From: Serratia marcescens
Lineage (GTDB): Bacteria > Pseudomonadota > Gammaproteobacteria > Enterobacterales > Enterobacteriaceae
Assembly: GCF_001902635.1 (NCBI RefSeq)
Contig: NZ_MJAO01000029.1
Coordinates: forward strand, 1-54,201
Length of the DNA: 54,201 nt
Direction of reading: 5' to 3'
Made by a program: the position numbers and the translations under genes. Position 1 is the first letter of the stretch, and each line of letters starts with the position of its first letter. Below, one piece after another: positions 8,069 to 18,800 of this stretch. Under the pieces are notes generated by a model, which made no database searches, was not told where the DNA came from, and saw nothing but the letters and a program-made list of their open reading frames with translations.

Positions 8069-9790
8069 ATGCGCTCAAATTATGCTCGTGCTTTGCCTTG
8101 TTTTATCCGCTGTAGTTTGTCGGGATTATTGCTCAGCGCCGTGCCGCTGTTATCCGCCTCCGCAGCCGGGGTTTCCGGTGAGGGCGCGGCGGCGATTGAC
8201 GCCCGCGAGCAGCTGCGCCAGCAAGAACGAGAACGCGCCCTGCAGAGCCAAAATGCCCCCCAGGCTGATGCGCGCTTGGCTGGCCCCGAGCTGGTTCTGC
8301 CCGATTACCCTTCCCACGAAAGCCCTTGTTTTACCATCAATCGCCTAATGCTCGTCGGGGAGTCGGCCGATCGCTTTCAGTGGGCGCTCGCGGCCGCCAA
8401 CGATGCTAAAGGCCGTTGTCTGGGCGGGCAGGGGATCGTGCTCGTCGTCAATAAGGTACAGAATGCCATTCTGGCCAAAGGCTATGTCACGACACGGGTG
8501 ATGGCGCAGGAGCAGAACCTGACCCAGGGCGAGCTGACGCTCACGTTGCAACCCGGGCGTATTGGCGACATCCGCTTTGAGGAGCCGGTCTCCTGGCGTG
8601 GGCGGTTGTGGAACGCCGTGCCGGCATCACGTGGCGATATTCTCAACCTGCGCGATATCGAACAGGGGTTGGAGAACTTCAGGCGGGTACCCAGCGCCAA
8701 TGCCGACATTAAAATCGTCCCCGGAGAGCAGGACGCCACCAGTGATCTGCGGATCAACTGGCACGAGGGGCGCCCGGTGCGGCTCAGCCTGGGGCTGGAC
8801 GACAGCGGCTCCAAAAGCACCGGGCGTTATCTCGGTTCGGCCACCCTGGCTATCGATGCGCCCTTTGCGCAAAATGACCTGCTCTACGCCAATATCGGCA
8901 AGGATCTGTTCCAGCACGGGCCGTTCGGCAACCGTTCACATGCCCTGAACTACTTTTTCCCGGTGGGATACTGGGCCTTTTCGGCCAACTACAACGACTA
9001 CACCTACCACCAGAACATTCCCAACGCCAATGAGGTGCTGCGCTACAGCGGCAAAAGCGACAACATTCAGCTGACGGTCTCCCGGCTGTTGTACCGTGAT
9101 CAAGCGCATAAAACTACGCTCAATCTGCGCGGCTATCGCAAACACTCCACCAATGCGGTCAATGACATCGCGTTAGATCAACAGAAGCGCCGTACCGCCG
9201 GCTGGGAAGTGGGGCTGAACCAGCGCAGTTATTTCGGCGCTTCCACGCTGGATGCGTCTATCAACTGGCGGCGCGGCACCGGGGCTATGGGGGCCTTGCG
9301 CGCGCCGGAAGAAGTGAATCACACAGGCTCGGCCCGAACCGGCATTCTGCTGGGTGATGCAGGCATCAACATGCCGTTCACCTGGGGCGCGCAGCCTTGG
9401 CGGGTATATACCAGCGTGCGCGGCCAGTGGAGCCCGAACGCGCTGACGCCGCAGGAACGGATGGCCATTGCCGGGCGTTATACGGTGCGCGGTTTTGACG
9501 GCGAACAGATGCTGTCTGGCGAAAAGGGCCTGATCTGGCGTAACGACATCGCCTGGAATGTGTTTGCCCGCGGGCACGAACTCTATTTGGCCGCAGACTA
9601 TGGGCGGGTGGACGGCCTGAGCACGCGAGGCTTGCCGGGGCGGCAGTTGGCGGGCAGTGCGCTGGGTGTCCGCGGCGCATTGTGGGGGCGATTCAGCTAT
9701 GACCTGTTTGCCGGCGTTCCCTTGTATAAACCTGCGGGCTTCCACTCCTCGGGTGCCACGGCCGGCTTCAGCGTAAATCTGGAAATCTGA
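8069..9790 (+). CDS. cdiB: CdiB: outer-membrane transporter of a two-partner secretion system
   Basis: A 573-residue TpsB (ShlB/FhaC/CdiB family) protein that exports CdiA across the outer membrane. It has a signal peptide over about residues 1-31, a charged helical stretch (EQLRQQERERALQSQ), and POTRA-type segments with FTINRLMLVGE, NAILAKGYVTTRVMAQEQNLTQGELTLTLQPGRIGDI and GRPVRLSLGLDDSG. The C-terminal half is a predicted 16-strand barrel containing RYTVRGFDGEQMLSGEKG, the conserved family segment, and it ends in a beta strand (TAGFSVNLEI). GGGGAG lies 6 bases before the ATG. cdiA starts 56 bases downstream, so the pair forms an operon. Confidence 0.92.
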   Translation: MRSNYARALPCFIRCSLSGLLLSAVPLLSASAAGVSGEGAAAIDAREQLRQQERERALQSQNAPQADARLAGPELVLPDYPSHESPCFTINRLMLVGESADRFQWALAAANDAKGRCLGGQGIVLVVNKVQNAILAKGYVTTRVMAQEQNLTQGELTLTLQPGRIGDIRFEEPVSWRGRLWNAVPASRGDILNLRDIEQGLENFRRVPSANADIKIVPGEQDATSDLRINWHEGRPVRLSLGLDDSGSKSTGRYLGSATLAIDAPFAQNDLLYANIGKDLFQHGPFGNRSHALNYFFPVGYWAFSANYNDYTYHQNIPNANEVLRYSGKSDNIQLTVSRLLYRDQAHKTTLNLRGYRKHSTNAVNDIALDQQKRRTAGWEVGLNQRSYFGASTLDASINWRRGTGAMGALRAPEEVNHTGSARTGILLGDAGINMPFTWGAQPWRVYTSVRGQWSPNALTPQERMAIAGRYTVRGFDGEQMLSGEKGLIWRNDIAWNVFARGHELYLAADYGRVDGLSTRGLPGRQLAGSALGVRGALWGRFSYDLFAGVPLYKPAGFHSSGATAGFSVNLEI

Positions 9791-9846
9791 ATATCGCGTT
9801 GCTGATACTGATCTGAACGGACTGACTTTTCTCACGGATGTGACCC

Positions 9847-12800
9847 ATGAACAAGCATTGCTATCGCCTTATCTTTAGCCGCACCCACGGGGAGTTGCGG
9901 GTAGTGTCCGAACTGGCCCGCAGCTGCAGCACCGAACCGGGGCAACACCGCGGCGCGGGCGCGCCTCGCCTGTGGGTGACGGTGCGGCGCGCCGTGTGGA
10001 TGCTGGGTATGGCCCTATTCGCCGGGCCGGTGATGGCCGATGGCATCGTGGCGGACGGTGCCGCCAACCCTTCCCAGCGGCCTGAGGTTATCGCTACGCA
10101 GAACGGGTTGTCGCAGGTTAACATCACCGCCCCCAATCAGGCCGGGATATCGCATAACCAATATCAGCAGTTCGATGTTGAAGCCAAAGGCGCCATCCTC
10201 AACAACTCGGCAGTGATGACCTCGACCCAGATGGCTGGGATGATCCAGGGTAACCCTAATCTCAATCCCAACGCTGCACCGGCGCGCGTCATCCTCAACG
10301 AAGTCAACAGCAACAATCCCAGCCAGCTGCGCGGTTTTATGGAAGTGGCCGGCGGCAAGGCGCAGGTGATCGTGGCTAACCCGGCGGGAATCGTGTGCAA
10401 CGGCTGCGGCACCATCAACGCCGGGCGCATGACGTTGACTACCGGTAAACCGCAGATGAATGCCGACGGCAGCGTGGCGGGCTACCAGGTGGAGCGCGGC
10501 GTGGTGCGCATTGAGGGTGGCGGACTCAACGGGGATGCCCGTCACGATACCGAATACGTAGACATTCTGGCGCGCGCGGTGGCGGTCAACGCCGGCGTCT
10601 GGGCCAAAGAAGGCGTGACGGTGGTAGCCGGTCGTAACCGTGTGAGTGCGGACGGTAAAACCGTGACGCCGCTGGCGGATGACGGCGGCGCCAGGCCTGA
10701 ACTGGCTATTGATATGGGCCAGATGGGTGGCATGTACAGCGGCAGTATTCGCATGATCGGCACCGAGGCCGGCGTTGGCGTACGCAATCGCAACGGACAG
10801 GTACAGGCGGGCAAGACGCTGACCGTCAGCAGCGAGGGGCAGCTCAGTTGGCAGTCTGATGCGCCAGACGCCGCCACGCAGGCCGGCGGCAATATTCATC
10901 TGGCGGCGAAAGGCGACATCGAGTATCACGGCAAATTGCACAGCGGCGGCCAGCTTGCCGTGCAGAGCCGGGAGGGGGCGCTTACGCAGTCCGGCACGTT
11001 GGCGGCGGCCGGGGATGTGCAGATAAACGCCGCACACGGCATACAAAGCGGCGGCCATCTGCTGGCGGGCAGCGATGCCGACAGCCGGATTGTGCGCGCC
11101 GCGAGTTTGCGCCTTGACAGCCAGGGCGACATTCGTGCCGGCGGCAGCTTACTGAGCAAAAAGGATGTTAACGCAACCGGGCGTCGGGTTGACCTCAGTG
11201 GCGCGAAGGTGGCCGCAGGCCGTACCACGCTGACGGCTCAGGACGGCGGCGTGGCGCTGAGCCAGTCGACCGTCGACAGCGGTGAATTTACCGTGAATAC
11301 CCCAGGTGATGTGGATGCCCGACAGGCGCAGATCAAAACCGGGCGCTGGCAGGTTGACGCCAACAATGTGTTTAACCAACAGGCCGTTTGGTCCCAAACC
11401 GGCATCGGCGAGAGCCGTTTCAGCCTGGAAGGCGAGCTGAATAACAGCGACGGCGCTATTGAGAGCCGCCAACTCGACCTCAAAGCGGCGGCGTTGGTTA
11501 ATCAGCGTGGCCGCCTGGTGGCGCTCGACAATGCGGCGCAGCACTGGCGGGTTGGCGGCCTGCTCGATAATAACGGCGGCACAATGGGCAGCAACGGCGC
11601 TCTTCGCCTTGACGCCGACCGCCTCGATAACCAGAGCGGCACGGTAAAAACTCAGACGGGGCTCACGATTCATGCCGAAGGCGCGGTTAACAACGCCGGG
11701 GGCAATTTGCTGGCAGGCCAGGGGCTGACGCTCGAGGCGGGTGGCGGCCTGAACAATCGCTCCGGCACCCTGAACGGCGGCGACGTGCGTCTGGTGGCGC
11801 AGCAGCTGGATAACGCGCAGGGACAGGTCATTGGTCAGGGCAATCTCGATCTGACGGCAAGCCGGCTGGATAACCAACGCGGCCTGATTGGGGCCGGCAA
11901 GGCGCTGGAGGTAAATGCCGGCGACTGGGACAACCGCGGCGGCACGGCGCAAGGTGAAACGTCAGTCACGGCCACGGCAGGTACCCTCAACAACGACGGC
12001 GGCAAGCTGCTGTCCGGCCGGGCGTCCACCCTGAAGACCACGGGCAACGCCACCAATCGCGGCGGCGAAATCAGCGCCGCGGTGCTGACGGTGAATACTG
12101 ACCTTCTCGACAACACGCAGGGCAAGGTGATTGGCCAGCAGCGGCTCGATCTGCATGCCCGCCAAGGGCTGGACAATACGCAGGGGCTGCTGGGTGCCGG
12201 AGGGGCGCTGACGGTGCGCACCGACGGCGAGCTGAATAACCGCCGCGGCACGGTCTCGGGGAGCGGGCAAACCCACATAGCGGCAGGGGACGTGCGCAAC
12301 GAGGCCGGCAAGGTGTTGGCTGGGCAACAACTGGTATTGAACAGTGCTGCCAAGCTGACGAACCGTGAGGGCGAAATCAGCGGTGAATCGCTCACGCTGA
12401 CGGCGCAACGGGTGGATAACGCGCAGGGCAAAGTGGTGGCTCGCCAGGGGTTGGGCCTGGCGGCGCAACAGGGGCTGAACAATGCCGCCGGCTGGCTTGA
12501 AGCCGGCGATGCACTCTCCGTGCAGACCAACGGGGACTGGGATAACCGCGGCGGCGCCGCTCAGGGCGGGCGTCAGGTCACCGCCTCCGTGCGCACCTTC
12601 GACAATACCGGCGGCAGGCTGCAGTCCGGCGCAGGTCTTCGCCTGGACGCCGCAGGCGATGTCCTCAATACAACCGGCAAGTTGACCGCGCAGCAATCGT
12701 TGGCGGTTAATGGGAGTGCCGACAGCCTGTTTGACAACGGCGGCGGGTCGCTGCAAAGCGGCGGCGATCTGTCGCTGCGGGGTGGGCGGTTGACCAATCG

Positions 12801-15800
12801 CGCCGCGGGCGTGGTCTTCAGCGGGCAGGCGCTCTCCCTAAACCTGACCGGCGGCTGGGACAACCAGGGCGGCACGTTTACCGGCAATGGGCGCACGCAG
12901 GTGCGCGCCGCCGGCCTGAACAATACTCAAGGGGCGGTCAATGCGCTGGACCACCTGGATATGCAGTTCACCGGCGCGTTGGATAACCGCCGGGGCAGGA
13001 TTTTCAGCTCGCTGTCTCAGGCGCTCACGGCGCAGGACATTTTCAACGCTCAGGGCTGGATGGGCAGCCTGGGCAGCTGGCACGTCGTCAGCGGCGGTTT
13101 TGACAATACGGAAGGCAGCGTACAGAGCCAGCAGGACGCGCAGCTGGCGGCGGGCTGGCTGGGTAACGCTAAGGGTGTGATGCAGTCGGCACAAAACCTG
13201 GTACTGCGCCTCAAACAGGATATCGACAATCACGGCGGTAAGGTCTCGGCGCAGGGAGAATTGGTCGTACAGGGTTCTGGCAACGGCGAGCATGTCGGCG
13301 CCATCAATAACATCGGCGGCGAGGTGTTGGCCGGCCAGGCACTGACTATCGCCGCCCGCAGTCTCAATAACACCCAGGCGGGGCAGGTGTACAGCCAAAA
13401 ACAGCTGCGGCTCAATCTGAACGGCGGGTTGGACAACCGTGGCGGGAAGCTGCAGAGCGGCGAAGCCTTGTCGCTCGATGCGCAAACGCTGAACAATGCC
13501 GGCGGGCAGATCGAGGGCCAGCAGCAGGTGGCGCTGCGTATTCTCGGTATGCTTGACAATACCGGCGGCGCGGTGCGCAGCAATGGCGAACAACGGATCT
13601 CGGCGGCCGGTATTGAGAACCGCCAGGGCGTATTCAGCAGCCGCAGCGGCATTGATCTGGCGGCGGCGCGGCTGGACAATGCCGGCGGTACGCTCATCAG
13701 TCAGGGAACGGGCGCCTACCGCATCGACACGCTCAACAACCGGCAAGGTAAGGTACACAGCGGCGGGGCGCTCACGCTCGACGGTGCGCAGATGAATAAC
13801 CAGGGCGGGCAACTGGTGTCGACCCAGGGGCTGACGCTCAAGGCCGGGACGCTCGATAACAGTGGGCAGGGCAGGCTCAGCAGCCAGGCGGAACTGGATG
13901 TGCAGACCGATCGCCTGAACAACCGCGATGGCGGCCTGATACTGGGCACGGCTCGCACCGGTATCACCGCCCGTGACATCGATAACACGGCTGGTCGGCT
14001 CCAGAGCGCCGGCCATCTCACCCTCACGGACGTCGCCACGCTGGATAACCGCCAGGGGCGCATCCTGGCCAACGGCAATCTCGATATTAACGCCGGGCGT
14101 CCGTCAACCGACTCGCCGTTGGCGCTGCTCAACCAGGGCGGGCGCGTGGAGAGTGCCGAACAACTCACCGTGCATGCGCGTACTCTGGATAACCAGAGCG
14201 GCACTCTGCTGGGGCTGCAGGCGCTGACGCTGTCCGCACGGCAGGACTACACCCGCCAAGCCGGCGACACCGTCAGCAGTAACGGCACGGTGACGTTCTC
14301 CCTGAGCGGCGCCTTTACCAACCTGGCGGACTGGTTACTGCCAGGCAATCTGGTGCTCAATGCGGCCAGCATCACCAATCCGGCGACGCTGGTGGGTAAA
14401 ACGCTGCAGCTGACGACCGGGGCGTTGCAAAACACCGGGCGCCTTGAAGCGGACAGCATGACGCTGAACGTCGATACCCTGGACAACGCCGCGGCGCTGA
14501 TGGGTGACGATATCACCGTGCACGGGCGCGTTATCGACAACCACGGCGCGCCTGCGGTGATGGCGGCGACCCACAGCCTGACGTTGCAGGCCGGTGAACG
14601 CCTGACCAACCGGGAGGGGGCACTGATCTACAGTGGTGACCGTCTCCATCTGCACAGTGATGACCTGATTGAAAACCGGGCGAGCTTTATCGAAGCGGAC
14701 GGTGACGCCACCGTCGAGGCCCGTCGCCTGAACAACCTGCGCGAAGGGCTGGTGATTGAGCGTGACGCCGAGAAGAGCGACTACAAATGGCACCGCTACA
14801 ACTACTACTGGCGCTCCTACGGCTCCAAGGTCAATCCCGATAAAAGCACCATGGCGCCGACCACCCAGCAGTTGACCTATCAGGATGACGCGGCGGCACA
14901 AACCAACCGCTACGGCACCCTGCTGGCCATTGATGCAGTGGGCAAACGCGCGCAGGTGCGCGTCAAGGACAACAAAGGCCAACTGACCGACCTGTGGGTC
15001 AACTACCTGGCGCTCAAGCCGAATGCCGACGGCAGCTATGCGATGACGTTCTACGAGACGCGGGGGGGAAATCAGTTGGCGAGTATTCCGACGCCTTATC
15101 AAAACGGCTTCCACTGGGAACACGACTGGACGCAGGTGATGACCTGGGACCCTGAGAAACACCTCGATATCGCCACCGCGCCGTTCGTCACCGATTACAA
15201 CAACCTGCGCGAACGTACCGAGAGCGGCACGGTGACGCGTGACAGGCTGGTCTCTGAAGGTATCGGCGGGCGTATTCTGGCGGGCGGCAATATGGTGCTG
15301 CGCATCACGGGAGCGTTGCTCAATGATGCCAGCGTCATTACGGCCAACGGCAACCTGACGCAGGACGGCGGCGGCAGCGTGGACAACCGCGGTTACTCGG
15401 TTAACGAACGGCGCCAGGCGGTTATCGTCGACCACTATGACAAGGACACCCACCACTGGTACCCCACGTTCAACCGGGACGAAAACACGGCGCTGGCGAC
15501 CGTTGATGGTGTGATCACTGGCAACGGCACGGTCACCATTAACGGCGCCAGTATCACCAACACCACGGTCAATCAGGCGCAAATCAGTCAACTGGATGCG
15601 GCGTTGAAGGCAGTGGATGCCGAACGCGCCGAACTTGAGCGCAACCCGCTGGCCTTCACGGTAGAGGGCGCATCCCGAGCTGAAGGCGATACGACGCTAA
15701 CACCGGGCAGAGGGATGACGCAACCCGGCACCACGCCATCCTCGCCGCTGGGGCGCCCGCTGCTACCGTCTGAGCTGGCGCTGACGCAGTTGCAACATCT

Positions 15801-18800
15801 GGGCAGTGTGGCCACCACTATCCCCAATAACGGTCTGTTCAGCCAGCATACGGCGACCGGCAGCCCGTTCCTGGTGGTGACCGACGCGCGCTTTACCCGC
15901 CGCGACAACTTTATCAGCAGTGATTACATGCTCGAGCGCGTAGGGTATGACCCCGCGCAGGCCCATAAACGCCTGGGCGACGGCTTTTACGAGCAGCGCC
16001 TGGTGCGCGAGCAGGTGCTGGCGCTGACCGGCAAACCGTCCGTCAAGGGCTGGGATGCGATGGAACAGTATCAGCAACTGATGAACAACGGCAGCAAAGT
16101 TGCCCAGGACTTCCACCTGGTGCCGGGCGTGGCCTTGACGCCGGAGCAAATTGCGGCGTTGCAACAGGATATCGTCTGGCTGGTGAGCGAGACGGTGCAA
16201 ACGGCCGACGGCCCGCAAACGGTGTGGGTGCCAAAGGTGTATCTGGCGCAGACCACGCTGCGCCTGACCGGCGATGGCGCGGTGATTGGCGGCGGCGACC
16301 TGCATCTCTCGGCGGGCAGCATCACCAATACCGGCAACCTGTTTGCCGATAAGGCGCTGTCCGTTGATGCCGGGCAGTTCCTGCATCAGGGCGGCGACAT
16401 CAAAGCCGGCAGTATTGACGTGCAGGCAGGCAGTCTGGCCATGAGCACCAACCTGCAGGATGCGCTGCGTCAGGCGACCATGAGCGCCGGCGACATTCGC
16501 CTGCACGGCACCGATATCACGCTCACGGGGGCGAAGCTCGATGCGACCGATACGCTCAACCTGAGCGCGCGTAACGACCTGACCATCACCGCCGCCAAAA
16601 GCAACCATACCGCCGATTTTGAGGTTATTTCCGGTTCAATGGGTAACCGCACCCGCGGCGGCACGGAAGCGGCTGGCGAGCGGCTGGCGCACGTCAGCGG
16701 CGAATGGCAGCAGGCACAGGGGAGTGAGCTTAACGCCGGCGGCAACCTCACGCTCAATGCCGGGCGCGACGTTCTGCTTACGGGGAGCCAGGCAAAAGCA
16801 GGTGGCCAACTCGGCGTGCAGGCCGGCGGCGATATCAACATCAGGGCCGAAAGCACCACCAATACCACGCACCTGGCCGCCAACAGCCGCACCTCATCGG
16901 TGAGCAACGACCGCCAGGAAGAGCGCCTGACATTAAGCGGACTCGGCGGAGACCAGGGCGTCACCCTGGTGGCGGGCAACCAACTGCTGGCCGAAGGTGC
17001 GCAGGTTGACAGTAAAGAGGGGCGTATAGGCGTCAGTGCGCAGGACGTGACCATTAAAGATGCACGTATCCGCACGCAAGATCGGGATAGCGAAAACAAA
17101 CGTGAGGGCAAAACCCGCAGCCATCGCATCGAGCAAACCGAACGCGAAATCAGCACCGGCAGCACCTTCAGCGCGCGCGACGGTGTGACCGTGATCGGGC
17201 GTGAAGGTGACGTTACGGTTACTGGCAGTACCCTGCACAGCGACCAGGGTGCCATTGCCCTGCAGGCGAAAAATGATGTGACCCTTAACCACACCACCGA
17301 CAGCGAGCATCGCGTCTCCAATGAGGAGAGCCGCGGCCGGAAAACCAAAGGTGAGCGCGCCGAAGAAATCCTGCGGGAAAATGTGGTCGGCAGCACCCTC
17401 AGTGGGCGCGACGGCGTCACGATAGTGGCGCAGGACGGTAGCATCACCGCCACGGCAAGCGCCTTGCACAGTGAGCAGGGTACGGTTGCCCTGCAGGCGA
17501 AGCAGGATGTGACCCTCAATACCGCCACCGAACGCGAGTCGACCTTCAGTGAAGAGCGGTCGCAGAAGAAAGGTTTCCTGAAAAAAAGCAGCAGCCACAG
17601 TATCGCCAACGATGCCACCACGCGCGAAAAAGGCAGCCTGCTGAGCGGCGACCGCATCAGCGTCAACGCCGGCAACGACCTGACGGTCTCCGGCTCGGCC
17701 ATTGCCGCCGACCGGGACGTGAACCTGCAGGCCGGCCATAACGTCGATATCGGCGCGGCCACCGAGACCGACACGCATTACCTGCTGGAAAAGAAGAAAA
17801 AGAGCGGCCTGCTGGGCAGTGGCGGCATCGGCTTCACGATTGGCAAACAGTCGAGCAAACACGAAATCGACGAGAAAGGCACTACCCAGAGCCAAAGCGT
17901 CAGTACCGTCGGCAGCAGCCAGGGCAGCGTCAACATCACGGCGGGCAACCAACTGCACATTGGCGGTGCCGATCTGATCGCGAACAAGGACCTGGCTCTT
18001 ACCGGCGACAGCGTGACTATCGACCCTGGCTACGATCGGCGCACGCGTAAAGAAACCTACGAGCAGAAGCAAAGCGGCCTGAGCGTGGCGCTGTCGGGTA
18101 CCGTGGGCGGTGCGCTCAACACCGCCGTCAGCTCGGCGCAGCAGGCAAGGAAAGAAGGCGACGGGCGCCTGAACGCGCTGCAAAACACCAAGGCTGCGCT
18201 GTCCGGCGTGCAGGCCGCACAAGCCGTTGAACTCGACAAGCTCAACACAGATGCGGGGAAAAGTGCCACCAATACGGTGGGCATCAGCGCTTCCTACGGC
18301 AGCCAGTCGTCGAAGAGCGAAACCCGCACCGTCAGCAGCCAGTCGCAAGGCAGCACGCTCACCGCCGGGCAAAACCTGTCGATAACGGCGCAGGGCAATA
18401 ACCACAACGCACAGAGTGGCGATATCGCCATCGCCGGCAGCCAGTTGAAGGCGGGCAAAGACCTGTCGCTCGATGCGGCGCGGGACATTACCCTGCAGTC
18501 TGCGCAGAACAGCGAAAGCACCGTCGGCAAGAACAGCAGCAAAGGCGGTAACGTCGGTGTTGGTATCGGCGTCGGCTCTGGCGGTTATGGCATCAGCGTC
18601 TCGGCCGGCGTCAATGCCGGCAAGGGGCATGAGAGCGGCAACGGCCTGACCCATACCGAAACCACCCTGGATGCGGGCAGCCATCTCAGCCTGACCAGCG
18701 GCCGCGACACCACGCTTACCGGCGCGCAGGCGAGCGGAGAAAAAGTCACCGTCGACGTGGGCCGTGACCTGACGCTGCAAAGCGAACAGGACAGCGACCG

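Noticed and set aside
11550-14200. Regular short repeats that might suggest a CRISPR array
   Set aside because: They keep one reading frame, vary in sequence and encode the L-D-N-x-x-G repeats of FHA-1, so they are protein repeats.
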